Source: Phoronis australis
Taxonomy: Eukaryota; Phoronida; Phoronidae
Direction: 5' to 3'
Assembly (NCBI GenBank): GCA_002633005.1
Contig: NMRA01000924.1
Coordinates: 1 to 34,205, forward strand
Length of the DNA stretch: 34,205 nt
In this document: piece by piece, positions 20,631 to 32,500 of the stretch
Layout of the letters: the number at the start of each line of letters is the position of its first letter
Numbering within the stretch: position 1 is the stretch's first letter
Position numbers and translations under genes: made by a program
The notes under the pieces: model-generated
Told to the model about the DNA's origin: nothing
The model's input: the letters and a program-made list of their open reading frames with translations, nothing else
Database searches by the model: none

Positions 20631-23600
20631 GTGAGTTCTATTTAGTTCTCGTAGACGCATTACAGTTGCGAGTTAACTGATGCGATAGCGTGCTTTGCTT
20701 GCGCGATCTTCTTTTCGCGATTTCCTTCTTCTACCGAAAGAATTAGTTCTGAGTGTGTCTTAAAACCCCTCCACTTGTGACGACGGAATTACTCTGTAGG
20801 TATTGCTTCGTCTGGGTTGAATTTAATCTCGCTTGTGTAAAACAAAAATTCGCTGGTTTACTCTTAATATGAAAACTTTTGAAAAAGCAAACTGCTTTCC
20901 ATCCAGAGGTACACCTGTACATGTAAACAATTCGAAATCTCCCACAACTTGTTTTATTATGAGTTTGCACAATTTCGTCACGATGATAAACGTTTTACTA
21001 TCTCCCTGATGACATGCAACTGACTTAAATTCCTCAATTTTATGCGCCCACATCCTTATATGTGGTCGCATTTTGCCGCCATCTCTGTCTGGGCGTCCGG
21101 CATCCGCAACTGTAGCTCCTAAACCCATCACAGGATCTAAATGAGATTTGGCAGATGTGTTCCTATGAAGCCCCCTAGTGGCAATTGTAGTTTTTTACGC
21201 ACTATATCTTCGGATGTCTTCAACGGATTTTCATAAAATTTGGCAGTTCGGCATTTATTAGTGAGATGCCAGTTTCCCGTTTTCGGACAGATTCGAGGTA
21301 CCTTGCGCCAGCTAGTGGTCTGTTTTTTTGGCGTCTACTGTTCTATCAACCTAACCGCTTTAAGGGTGATTTTGAAAATTTGCATACACAAAATGTATGA
21401 TCCAACTGTGAAGAGGGAGACTGACGATGATTTTCCGACGACTTCGACAACTGTGGCGTCTCCTAGTGGCAGTTTTGTATGTTGTTGCGACCATGGCTGT
21501 ATCTCCTAAACCACTCACAGGATCTTTATGAGATTTGACAGATATGTTCCCATGAAAGTTACGACGGATGACAACGAATTTGTTACCTCTCCGACTACTG
21601 GTGGGCCCCCTACGATTACCTCTGTAAATTTGGAGGTGCTGAACAGAATTTCATAAAATTTGGCAGTTACACATCTATTAGTGAGATGATGCCATCCTCC
21701 GGTTTCGGACGGATTTGGGGTACTTTGGGCCACCTAGTGGCAATTTTCACTGTTTTCGAGTTTTTTGGCGTCCGCTGTTCTATCAATCAAAACCTCTAGT
21801 GATCATTTTGAAAAGTGGCGTACAGTGAACATGTTCTTACTGTTAAGAGGGCAGCTGATGGTGATTTTCCGATGACTTGGAATACTATGGCGTCTCCCAG
21901 TGGCAGTTTTGTTTATTTTTGTGCCCATGCCTATATCTCCTAAATGCTCAGCAGGTTCTTTATTGAATTTTGCTGATGTGTTTATATGAAGTTGACGACA
22001 GAACATGACGACTTTTGGACGGATCGGGCTACCGGTGTGACCCCTAGTAGCAATTTTAGCTTGTTACGTTTACATCTGTATCTTAAAGTGTCAATTGACT
22101 TTCATAAAATTTGGCAGTTAGGCATGTATTAGTGAGGTGACGCTATCATCCTTTTTTTGCGCCACCCTGTGGCCAATTTTACTGTTTTCTTGTCTTATTT
22201 GGCGTCTGCCCCTCTGTCAACCAAACCACTCTAAGGATGGTTGTGGAAATTGCCATTTGTTTCTAAAGTGAACGGGAAGTCTGAAGATGATTTTCCGAGG
22301 ACTTTACCTACTTTTGCGCCTCTCAGTGGCAGTTATGTTTTTTATGCTCATAGCCTCTTAGTGGTAATTTCATGTTTTCATTTTCTTTTTTTTTCTCAGG
22401 AGTTCCTTGATGGTTTATTATGAAATTTGGTTGATAGCTTCGGTGACACATACAAGTTCTCTCAAGTCGACAACATTTTGCACCATTTAGTTGGAATTTT
22501 TATGTTTCAAATAAACACCCCTGGAAGCATACCGTTAGCGGTGCATTCGTGGGCGCATTTCAATGCTCTGCGTTGCTCTTGTATTTCATTTTATCTTCCT
22601 AGGTGAATATGCGTGCGGGAACAACACGATTTATTTCCGCGTCACAGCCGTTCAAAATAACGTGACCTACGCACATATCGCTGTGGAGGGCCAGCATGGC
22701 ACTCCTGGCTGTTTCTCGGACAGTCCTAACAACCAGAGTCAACAGTTCGAGCTACGATTCACCCCGACCACCTGTAACATCCAGCCTGCTGTAAGTAGTT
22801 GTGCTTATACTGACACACGCTCTCTGCTTGAATCCCGGCTTCCTTGAAGCAGTAGGTTTTGACTGGGTGCCAATATTTCCTGCGATTTATTTTCACTTTA
22901 ATTCTTCAAACCTCATCGTGGTTGTGATGTACATGTGGCATTTTCAGTGTTTAAAAGCACAGTCGGCCACCTCTAGCCTATACATGTAAACATTGACACG
23001 ACGTTTCGGTCGGCCATTTCTTTGGTCATTTCCAGACGTAGCAGTGTTCTTAGAAGTGCTGGAACTGGTATCTTCTATACTCATTTTTTAACCTGAAAAT
23101 TGAGGAGATAATCACCGTCAAAACTAGGTCACTGATCTAGTATTGAGTACAAGATTTACAACCGACACGGGTCTCTGGTGCAAATCCAGCCGTCTTAATT
23201 TATTCAAAGTGTATACCAATCATGAGTGTACCAGGTATTCGGGTTCGTCTAAGAACGCTGGGACACTAAAGATGTTTGGAGAAATCATTGGTCATCCTAA
23301 AGGTCGAGCCAAGATGAGTGGTCTAGAAGTGTGTACAGATAGAGATTTGTGACGTGTCTCAAATCACTTGTGACTAAAATATTTCAGTAATTTATGTGAA
23401 AACAACTTTAATATTTTACGACCTAGCACGTTTTTTTTCTTTCCTCAGTCGAACGGCATTGCATTCTTTCAAATCCGAATCTCTGAGTCGGAACATATAG
23501 AGCAGGGCATCGACGTCCTGGCCAACGTCACCTGTAACGTCACTTCCACAGGGTCAGAGTTCAGAAACATAAATACCAACACAACAGTGACTGGGTAAGT

Positions 23601-26600
23601 GAGCGCCACAAATCGTGCATCCTGAGTCTACAGAAAAAAACGCCTTTATATCTATTTTCGATAGCAAATGTGCAAACCTTTCAATTGGACATGCACTAAC
23701 GCTACTATCCCGCAGCAGCTGCTAACATACAAAGAAATTTACTTTTTAATCACTTGCCACTGAAAAGTGATGGCATTGGTTTCAATTGTGTTGTGATGGC
23801 ATCTTTCTCTTAGCCCACACTGTACCATAAGAGTACTATTGACTGCTGTTTGTGTAAGAATGAGCGAGTTGTCGGGAACATTTTGAGACCTTTGATATTT
23901 TCGCGTGAACCAGTTTCCAATAATCCACTGCACAGCAACGGCAATTTGGCGACAACTAGGTGGCTAAAAAATTATAAACGATTTCAAGTCGTGCACTCCG
24001 AGCACAGCTCTTCCCACCAACTGTGATAGAAATACAGCAACGCGCATCAAGTTGCCACCATTTGCTGGTGTAGCCTGCTCGTGGATCTTTGGTTTGGAAA
24101 GAGTTTGGCACTTCGTGAGTGCTTAAGACCATGAGATGAATTTCATAACTGATTGGCGTCACAATCTGTTTTTTCTTCGCAAGTAAGTTTTTATCGCTGA
24201 AGCCTGAATGACGTTGCCTGCCAATACGGCATGGCTGTCCAATCCTGTAACTTGGACTTGCACATAAAAATACTAGAGGTTGAACAGATGCACGAGACTG
24301 CAGTGCAGCACGCACTGTTATACGGTAAATTTATCTTGCTTATCACTGAATGTCTTCTATGCACAGCGACCTAGCGTCAGTTGGAGCGTTACCGCCTATT
24401 CTACCGGATGCAAGTCTCAAAGTTTACCAGAACAACCAAGAGAAGACCAGTGTTGTCCTAGGAGATGATATCGACCTGTGCACGGACGTTACATTCAAAC
24501 ACAACTCGCCTTATGTTGGTCTAGATGTAGGCGCGTGTAAGGTGATCGCAACGCCCGATTTTCAATTCATCAACGACGACGGGTACGACTATATTTTCCA
24601 GTTTCTTGGGATGACAATTATTTTACAGAATTACGCGTATTTAGACCCATACGCTTACATGAAAATATCAAAATAATGCGGCTCGCCAGAAAACTTGCAT
24701 GAAGGCCAGCACACACATGCGCCAAAGCTTCACCTAAATCCCGCGTGCTTTGTTGACATGTTGAAGTCTTTAACCCTATGCTTTTGACTTGAAAGCTATG
24801 TATCAAAGTTCGCCTTCAGCAAAAGACTTGTCTCTCCTTGTTCCTTATTTAGATGAGTAGTAGTTTCTGGCCTAGAGTTACGTGCACGTTATTTCTGTGT
24901 ACCATTATGTCATGCATGACCCGCCGGGACAACATGAGATAATGAGGTTGGTTTAAAGCTTTAAGAAGCTGTTCATTCTTCCCAAAGCCAGGAATACATT
25001 CTAATCCAATAAGGTAGACTTCTGAGACAAGTTTTTTCGCAATACGTGTACATGTATGTTGTCGAAATTTGACGGAAGTTTAAATGAAGAGCAGAGTGTG
25101 CCAGTACTACCACCAAGTGCGCATTTAGTCAAATATAAAGAATTCAACTTACTAAAAGAATGCCCATATCTTTTCTGAAAACGAAAGGCTTATTAAACGT
25201 TCATAGCAAAACTTATCAATAACACGGCGAATTTTTGCGATTTCAAAGTTCAGGATTAGTATCGTTTAGATTCTGTTCCGATTTTTTTCTTAAAACTTTT
25301 CATTTTTTGTTATGATAGTCCCTGAAGGAAAATGGAACATTTTCTTACAATTTCTAATGGTGATCACGAGACAAGTGCATAAATACACCACACGCTCTTT
25401 CTAAATCCCGGCCGTCGGTCTTTTTTGACATGTTAAATGTACCATGTTCGTTAGTTTCTCTTGAATTATACATAACCTTAAATTTAAACACGTGTAACGT
25501 CTAATCACTTTATTTAAAACGAGCGTTCCGAATGCTGGATTCTGAGGTTTAGGAAATGATCACGTGGTTCAAATTTCACTACAGGTGCGTTATAAGCGAT
25601 GCCATTCACGAGGTAGTCAGCGGTGGTTTCACCTACACGTCGCTTGGAGGACTTGACGGCCGAAGCTGCGTCGGAATCAAAGCGTTCCGTATCTACCAGA
25701 GCGGCGAAGCAATAACCATTAGGTGCTCAGTCGAGTTCCTGTTGGCGCCTAGCACACAGGTTAGTGAAGCTCATCCGCTACTGTATGCTCGTCCAGGCGG
25801 CATCAAAATGAGAAACAATCGCTTTTCTGGCGACAGATGCACAATTATTCATTGATAAAGTTCATTCGAATGGTTTAGATGTGAGATTAAGTATTTCAGG
25901 CGCGGACAGCCATGAAGTGTTGAATGGAAATCGTGTCTTTAAAGTCGAAACATGAACTGCGTGCCTTCAAAGAAGCAGTCTCACTCGAGTGTTACACGCA
26001 TAAGTGTCTGCACTGATTTGGTGCAGATGTTTACTAGTGCTTTGCACAGCGCCCCATTCAAGACTTTGCCGCACTAACTGAACGGCATTCGAGTGTTTGC
26101 AGAACTAACTTATGTTGGCCTCTCCTTTACTTTCTAGAATGGTGCAACTGACTGCCCCGCTGCCAAACGAAGGAGAAGGTCTGCAGTCAGAGATCACGTC
26201 AGACGCGACGTTACATACGTCCTTAACGTCGACAGCCTCGAAACAGAAGGTGAGTCTAGCCCACTTTTCCCCACTACGCACCCACAGTCTTCCACGCAAT
26301 GTTCTACAAGCAATTAAAATCAGAACACTTACAAACCACGAGTTTATGCTCCCAAACTATGCCTTTGTTACTTCTGCCACGGCTTCCCGGTCACTCGAAT
26401 GCTTGAGCTATTTCAACTGCTGCTGTAATGTGATGTTAAAGGATCTGGACAACTGAGCCGATATCGGTTCACACACCTTTTTTGCTTTTATTCACAATGT
26501 CTTCGTATGGTAACAAGTTTTGTCCACTAGTACATGAAAACTGGCTTATCCACAAAATACTCCACCTACCCCGAACAATTAAAATATGTAAATAGCAGCG

Positions 26601-27650
26601 AAACCATCAGACTGTGTGCTGACAATTCTGCCAAGCGTTGGCGCTTGGAACTTGCTGGCCAATTCCTTATTTCTGCCTTGCCTGGTCAAATTAGTTACAA
26701 ACACATGTAGCGACGGTGTGAATATGAACTAGGTAGAAAATTGCCAAATGTTTTTAAGAGCTATAGATTTGTGGCGAAAGTAATCAACCGCAAATCACGG
26801 AATTGTGTCCAGTAAGCATCGTGACGCGGAGTTGGGCAATAAAGCTGCAGCACTCTGTCACAGTGCTAAACGAAAGTTAGGTGGCGCTGTGTCAGTGGGT
26901 ATAAGTAAAGCTGGTTGATGCAGGTTATGTGAGCCCGCGAGGTACGCCATTGGTGCAAAAGTCGCATACAATCATGATTTGCAGCAGAATTCCTTTTAGT
27001 GTTTTCACATTTACAAGTTGTCAATGAATACAACTGCACTTCGTTTACAATAGCATAGAACCTTAGTTTCTGGTATACAGGACCATGCAAATAGCCGATT
27101 TTGGCCTGTTCAACGACATTGCCATTCAATTCTCTGAAACGAAATGAAGCTCTGTAACCCTCAACAATCCTCAAAAGTTTGGACTAAAGGAAATTTGAGA
27201 ACTCCTTGCAGTCTTTTAAACAGACAAGCGTGACCTACGCTCTTAGCGCAAATTACCCATAGAATCTGTGACAAACATGTTGGGAGTATTGACCTTCAGC
27301 CGATTCCTGCTTTTATCTTGAGATCGACGCCAATGATGCGTTATCTGGTCATGAAAAAGGATTGACATAATCACAAACAGTATTCTTTTAATCTTCTGAT
27401 CATAACACGGGTATGCTATAGTTGACTGCGAACTCATCATTTTATTTCAGACTACTCTACCGACAATACGGCATCACAAACAACGAAGATCACGATGACC
27501 GTTCTCAGTGAATTCGTGCCAAGCGGCCTCTTCTTCGTGTCCGTCGCAGCCCTGTCGTTAATTTTAATTGTGGCCATAGGCGTCTCTGCTTGTTTCATTT
27601 ATAGATGGCGCACTCAAGCCAGCCAGTCACAAAAGCAAGTCCTAGCTTGA
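20558..27650 (+). CDS. Zona pellucida (ZP) domain type I membrane protein
   Basis: Seven coding exons (20558-20630, 22603-22790, 23449-23594, 24367-24582, 25585-25759, 26138-26249, 27451-27650) keep phase throughout and give 369 residues. A signal peptide covers about 1-19. ZP-N has four cysteines (29, 61, 82, 116), the canonical C1-C4 set. ZP-C has six (174, 193, 209, 236, 255, 272). RRRR at 277-280 is a furin site just after the last ZP cysteine, as in uromodulin and egg-coat proteins. A membrane helix spans about 329-354, with a short basic tail to 369. N-glycosylation sequons occur at 31, 44, 68, 113 and 117. ZP modules polymerise into extracellular filaments after cleavage releases the membrane anchor. 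There is no other extracellular domain, so it is close to a minimal ZP protein. Its tissue role (egg coat, cuticle, gut or immune lectin-like) cannot be told. The ATG lies 2 bases after an acceptor, so an upstream non-coding exon is expected. Confidence 0.9.
21110..22370 (+). repeat. About three diverged tandem copies of a 420-450 bp repeat in ZP intron 1
   Basis: TTCATAAAATTTGGCAGTT recurs at 21230, 21650 and 22101. Each copy also carries TTGGCGTCTACTGTTCTATC, TGATTTTCCGACGACTT, and GGCGTCTCCTAGTGGCAGTT variants, in the same order. The open frames inside are short and not shared between copies. Confidence 0.75.
22603..22790 (+). CDS. ZP gene exon 2: first half of ZP-N
   Basis: The acceptor CTTCCTAG ends at 22602 and the donor is GCT|GTAAGT. 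It encodes cysteines 29, 61 and 82 and three glycosylation sequons, with the pattern Cys, short strand, PGC, then FELRF and TTC typical of a ZP-N start. Confidence 0.88.
23449..23594 (+). CDS. ZP gene exon 3: end of ZP-N
   Basis: A T-rich tract and CTCAG precede it, and the donor is CTGG|GTAAGT (phase 2). It encodes the strand IAFFQIRI and cysteine 116, the fourth ZP-N cysteine. Confidence 0.85.
24367..24582 (+). CDS. ZP gene exon 4: linker and start of ZP-C
   Basis: The acceptor is ATGCACAG. It encodes cysteines 174 and 193 and ends at INDDG. The donor GTACGA is non-optimal. Read-through would add 32 codons of intron and stop at 24676, so a retained intron would make a truncated secreted form. 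Confidence 0.82.
25585..25759 (+). CDS. ZP gene exon 5: core of ZP-C
   Basis: The acceptor is TTCACTACAG and the donor CAG|GTTAGT. It begins with the Gly-Cys that follows INDDG, a common ZP-C pattern (DGC), and encodes cysteines 209, 236 and 255 with the conserved F-x-C-strand ending (IKAF...ITIRC). Confidence 0.88.
26138..26249 (+). CDS. ZP gene exon 6: last ZP cysteine and furin site
   Basis: The acceptor is CTTTCTAG and the donor GAAG|GTGAGT (phase 1). It encodes cysteine 272 and then KRRRRS. The dominant chance frame here is a different one; the true frame follows from the phase of exon 5. Confidence 0.85.
27080..27400 (+). repeat. Dispersed repeat family 1, copy B
   Basis: Colinear with the copy at 3610-3965 over about 300 bases (ATTCTCTGAAACGAAATGAA, ACAAGCGTGACCTACGC, GACGCCAATGATGCGTTATC). 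It sits in the last intron of the ZP gene. Confidence 0.65.
27451..27650 (+). CDS. ZP gene exon 7: membrane helix and tail
   Basis: The acceptor is TTTATTTCAG. It encodes a Ser/Thr-rich stalk, a hydrophobic run of about 26 residues (GLFFVSVAALSLILIVAIG onward), the stop-transfer RWR and a short tail with TGA at 27648-27650. Confidence 0.88.
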
Positions 27651-27691
27651 GAGCATGTCTTAAAACCATGTAGCTTCTAGAAGACAATTGA

Positions 27692-27697
27692 AATAAA
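27692..27697 (+). terminator. Polyadenylation signal of the ZP gene
   Basis: AATAAA lies 41 bases after the stop, and a second AATAAA follows at 27723-27728. Confidence 0.65.
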
Positions 27698-28299
27698 AGT
27701 GTACTTTTACAATACAGTTGAGAATAAAATTGAATATTTGAACTTCTGTTTTTTTTGTTACTGTACTTGTCAAATTTGGGTTCGTGCGGGACCACAAGCT
27801 GCCTTCTCTGGTACGTGTCTGTGACTCGCTAGATGGTGCAATACCGAATTCAAGACTATTTGTTAATGAAATGGGCCATTCCATCCAGAAATTCTTTACG
27901 GAGATAACCTGCAGTCGTCTAATCCAAAACGTAGCTATGGCAACATGACCAAGGTCAAATAGGTTTAGAGGAATGCGTGTAGATCCCTAACATTTTCCAG
28001 GACTCAGCTATCGGTGTATTCACTCGGGCAGTTGAATTTCCGACAAAAATGGCCTCTGGCTAAATAAATTCAATCGAAGACCAGAGCACAGTACTTTTGG
28101 TAGTGTCTCTGTCCAAATGTCTTAAGCGATTGGCACCTGAAAGCATACTTCAAACAAGAGTTCCATTTGTTAGCACAATGCTCATTTTCAACCCGTGCAT
28201 TCTGAAAAATTTCACTGAATTACAAAATCGTAAATTAACTGCATTTAGGACTCTAGGGACAACAAATTAACTGCTATTGAAGTATTTGACATTTTGTAA

Positions 28300-28500
28300 C
28301 TTAAAAGGATACTAAGCCTTTTGACGATTTCTACCATTACGCTAATGCTAAAGGTGGCATTCTTGATAGATCGTTTAGCAAACTTTCCAGCTTTGTCTAG
28401 GGTTACGGAGCATTACTTGTTTCAGAGAATTAGCTGGGAAAGTTGATTTTAATACTTGTTGAAAGGCCAAAACCGGGTTTGTTATCTTCTCATAAGGTAA
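28300..28500 (-). repeat. Dispersed repeat family 1, copy C (partial)
   Basis: The reverse complement reads AACTTTCCCAGCTAATTCTC then TGAAACAAGTAATGCTCC, matching the left half of copies A and B. Similarity fades after about 120 bases. Confidence 0.55.
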
Positions 28501-28672
28501 CCATTACAGTCGGGGGATTTTTATCCAAGTAAAATGCGTCCTTCCACATTTGATTTTTAAACCAGCTAAATGGGGCGAAGTGCCGCCCCAGTCGAGATCA
28601 CTGTTGTTAGACCTCAGAACTACACGAAAACTGATAATCGTGTGGTATTTCATGAGATATTGCTATACACTA

Positions 28673-28908
28673 CAGAGGCGGATCTACAGGGGGGGTTCAG
28701 GGGGTTTAAACCCCCCCTCGGGCCAGGATCAAAAGTAAAAACTGGAAAAAAAATCGCCAGAAAAACGAAATTAGCTACTAAAAATCCCAAAAAATCTTAC
28801 ACGGGAGGAGGGAAATCCTCTCGCGACCTTCCTTCTCCTCGGCGCTACGCGCCTCGGATTCTTTCGAATCCTAAACCTCCCCTTACTGAAATCGTAGATC
28901 TGCCACTG
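28673..28908. mobile_element. Non-autonomous DNA transposon (MITE)
   Basis: The ends CAGAGGCGGATCTAC and GTAGATCTGCCACTG are near-perfect inverted repeats. CACTA stands directly outside both ends (28668-28672 and 28909-28913) as a candidate target-site duplication. A G-run and a C-run lie inside the left end. It has no transposase. The end sequence is of the kind seen in hAT-like MITEs, but the 5-base duplication does not fit hAT well. Confidence 0.6.
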
Positions 28909-28913
28909 CACTA

Positions 28914-29228
28914 CATGGGAGGTTATAGAAGTATTTTCAGCTTTCAGACTTCTTGATCTTTGGTCTTTAAATTCACATGCAGCACTACCTTTAAGGAACC
29001 ATTTTACAGGTCTTTATGTCACTATAATAAATAAATATAATAATAATAATACTAGTGACCACTTCGGATGGCTTTAGAAAATGTATTTCCCTTAAATTAT
29101 TTCACAGATGGTTTGTAGAGATCAGTACAACCTCAGCTTCCTCGCCACATGTAGCGTCAAAAAGGTCAAACAGATTTCACCTCTGCCTGACCTTGTATTC
29201 ATACACTTGGATGACCTTATCACAAGGC
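28914..29228. other. Gap between convergent ZP and INTS5 genes
   Basis: Contains a short ATA/AAT simple repeat (about 29026-29053) and no gene. Confidence 0.35.
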
Positions 29229-29287
29229 TTTATTTCAAAGTGATATTTTCCCCAGTTACAATGAAGCACGTTTTGTCCAAGCATTGA

Positions 29288-29293
29288 TTTATT
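29288..29293 (-). terminator. Polyadenylation signal of INTS5
   Basis: AATAAA on the minus strand, about 140 bases after the stop; another lies at 29229-29234. The ZP gene ends 1.6 kb away in the opposite direction. Confidence 0.5.
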
Positions 29294-29433
29294 CACAAAA
29301 TACGAAAAAAACAACTTCTTGTCAAAGCCAAATGCTCACTCACTAACAGACAATAAAGAGAGGCACAAGGCAGTGGTTTACAGACTGAGTTGTTGCGACG
29401 TTCCCAGATGTCCTGGCGCCCCCTGGAGCATGG

Positions 29434-29528
29434 CTAGACCATAGCAAACCTTGGATATAGGTCACCCAGTTTATCAATATTGTTATGTATAATGGCCTTT
29501 ATTGACTCCAGATAGACCAGCTCCAGTC
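29434..29528 (-). CDS. INTS5: INTS5 terminal coding exon
   Basis: The acceptor is GTTGCAG. 30 residues follow, including IIHNNIDKLGDLYPRF, then TAG. Human INTS5 continues for about 15 more residues in a Ser/Pro-rich tail that is absent here. Confidence 0.86.
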
Positions 29529-32500
29529 CTGCAACAGACAATGACGTTGAGGTCAAAACAGAATTTCAAGGGAACATCCAGCAACAATCCATAATCAAAA
29601 CAATTTCTAAGTTTAGCTTAACCAGGACAATGTCATGGAGTCATGTCTCAAATCACCTATACCTCTTAATGCGTGCACACCTATTTACAACATTTGCAGT
29701 CTGGCAACCACGACTACTGTCCACAAGCACAGAAAATAACAATGCAAACTCCGGTTTTCAGTGGAGTTGTCCCCAGATTGTCACCACTATAATGCTCCCA
29801 GTTGTTCGTTTAGTCCCATTAACATTCCGCCCCTTTGTTGAGGTGTCACCCAAGACAGTACATTGTCCCCATCCCCATTACAAGACGTTCGTTCTAGTTT
29901 GGCAGTAAGCACATAACAGACTAGTCTGCTGTCAGATACTCACCAAGGGGTACAGTGAGCCGAACGGAGGTGTAATCCAGCTGTGAGGGGTGATCCTGCA
30001 GGTAACTCCAGGCGGTGGAGAGAAGGATGTAGACCTCATGGGGAGCGAGGACAGAGAACAATTCACCGATGAATGAGAGGGGCCGTGGCAGGATCTGGCT
30101 CTGGGGAAAGAAGGATAACATAAAGGTGTTATGATAGGTGACCCACATTCAAGATTAAAATTGGTACAGTGCATATATTAGTTTCCTCGGTGCAACACCA
30201 GAGGGCATTGAGTTTACTTCACAGTCATGCTTAAGCATTTGAAAGCAAAATCAGGTATTTTCTGTTTATGTATTTGGGGAATCTGAATTAGCAGTGACTA
30301 CAAAAAGCACTCACTTATGCTCTTTGATTTTTTAAAAACTGATGCAATAATTTTCTTTAGATGTCTGCTTTTCCAAACAACTCTGCCCGAGACGTCCACA
30401 AATGAAATGTATAAAGGTATTTTTTCCTCAAATCAAACCAGTTTCAGATTGTACAGTGACAATTGTGTAGTGCATCGTGTAACTATGCCTCACTGAACTG
30501 TGATGTACTGCATTTGTGTGACATTGGAAACATCCCTTGACCAAAAGTTAAGTAGGCGGACACTTTTCCTTTGAGTAGTGAGCGTAGATTTAAGAAAGAG
30601 TAAGAGTGGACACAAGAACCAACTATTTTTAGCCTTGGTATGGAGTGGAGATTATCAAAAATTAAGGTGGTTGCTCTTTACATAACATGTCTTTCACCTT
30701 TCTCAAGCAATCTATCAGCCGACACGACATCTCCAGCTGCAAAGGAGCATTGAGAGCCACCTTCTGGCGACAACCATCCCAGAACAGTAGCAGGGTTGCC
30801 ATGACGCTCCGCAGGAGGCAAGCACATCTCAGCATGCAACCCTTGTCTGCAAACACAAACATCTGGAATTGAAAAGAACTAAAACACAAAAAACAAACTT
30901 CTTACTAGTCCACGTATTTACTAGCTCCTTATTACATGGTCACAGGCTTCTCACTCGTTCACATGGTCACTGAAGTAGATTGAGGCTAGGTAATCCGCTG
31001 CCTAATAGGCCAAGGGCAAAATATCAGGTGAGATCCAAAATAGCTCTGTCAATGAATAAATCAAATTTTTTTGCTCAATTCCTGCATTTTAAAGGTGCAA
31101 TATCCTCAGTAAGAATTTGAACTTTTAAAACTCCTGATGTTGACCAAATTCAAACTTATGTAACAAAATACATCAGTTGTTAGCACTTCCATCCAGTAGT
31201 TTAAACAAATACTATCATGCCAAGAATTGTTCGATGACATGTGGCTAACCTCAAAATCCAACTGCCGCCTGGTGGTTTGGTAATTGGCCCAATAGGGATG
31301 CAAAGTCACTCAGAATCAATCAGCAGCATAATAAGTTTTACAAATGTAGTTTATAAAAGTCTAATTTCTATTTCGATTTTCAAAATTTGAAAATGTTACG
31401 AGTTATTAAAAACATCCTATTTAAAAACTTTCAAAACAAAAAATTAAAGGTACTGTTGCTCCCCGAGTGTTTATGGCAGGTCTGATTATCTAGGGAATGA
31501 AAACATCAGCAACTGAGGTGATGCAGTTGTCTGCAACAACATGATGTCTGTGATCAATGTCAGCAAATTTCTAGGAACGCAAACCAGTTGAGTTGCAGAA
31601 TCTCAACTGGTAAGGGTGTCAATGCAGGATTCTTTTTGTGCTGTGTGCTCCATTCTCATGTCTGTGTAGCAGTGAGTACTCACCACTGGCGACTAAAGAC
31701 AGCAAGTCCCACAGTATTGGACTCTCCTCAAATCTCCTCTTGACCTGTAAGTCCCTGTGTAAACAAACCAAACAATCAAATCACGTAGAAATAACACAGA
31801 CACCCAATCAAATCATATAGAAATAACACAGTGTATCAATGTAATCATGTGAACTTTTATTCAACTAAGGACTGCTTGCGAAAAGGTGAACAGGTTTAAC
31901 AAGTTGTCTAAGTCATACCAAATACCTATAGTGACCATTACCTTATATTCATAGTAAACAATATCCTATACCTTTTGTAACCAGTACCCTATATCTATAG
32001 TAAACAATATCCTATACTTTCTATTAACAACAGGTCCAAGTTTACCTTTCATAAAGTTGATAAAACAGTTAAATCCTGTGAGATTTCAAACTCAGTGATG
32101 ACTCACAGTAATCACAGAACCTACGGAGAATTACCTTTCTATTGTTACATAGACAGTTGACTCCTCAGGCCAATAGGGGGTGTTGTAGAGCACGTCAGGT
32201 GACACCAGTTCCACCAAGAGCTCAGACAAAGAATGAAGGGTTGAGGCAGGAGCACTTCCTGGAACCACAGTAGTTCCAGCCTCTGCCACTGGATGGCACT
32301 GGTCATTGTTGCCATGACAACATATCCAGACAAGGTCAAGCATAACCTGTCTATTATACAACTTTTGTTGCTGAAAAATCATAAATCTGATGGTGTCTCG
32401 CAATAATCACTTTGAAATTACCAGTCACAACTGAATGAATGTGCCTTTTTATAGTCAATTTTAGAGCCAAATGCAACACGGTTGTCACTTCAGTAAGAGT

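Noticed and set aside
26112-26456. 114-codon frame over ZP exon 6
   Set aside because: Wrong frame; the phase from exon 5 selects the frame with the cysteine and RRRR site.
28570-28956. 128-codon plus-strand frame
   Set aside because: It lies almost wholly inside the MITE at 28673-28908.
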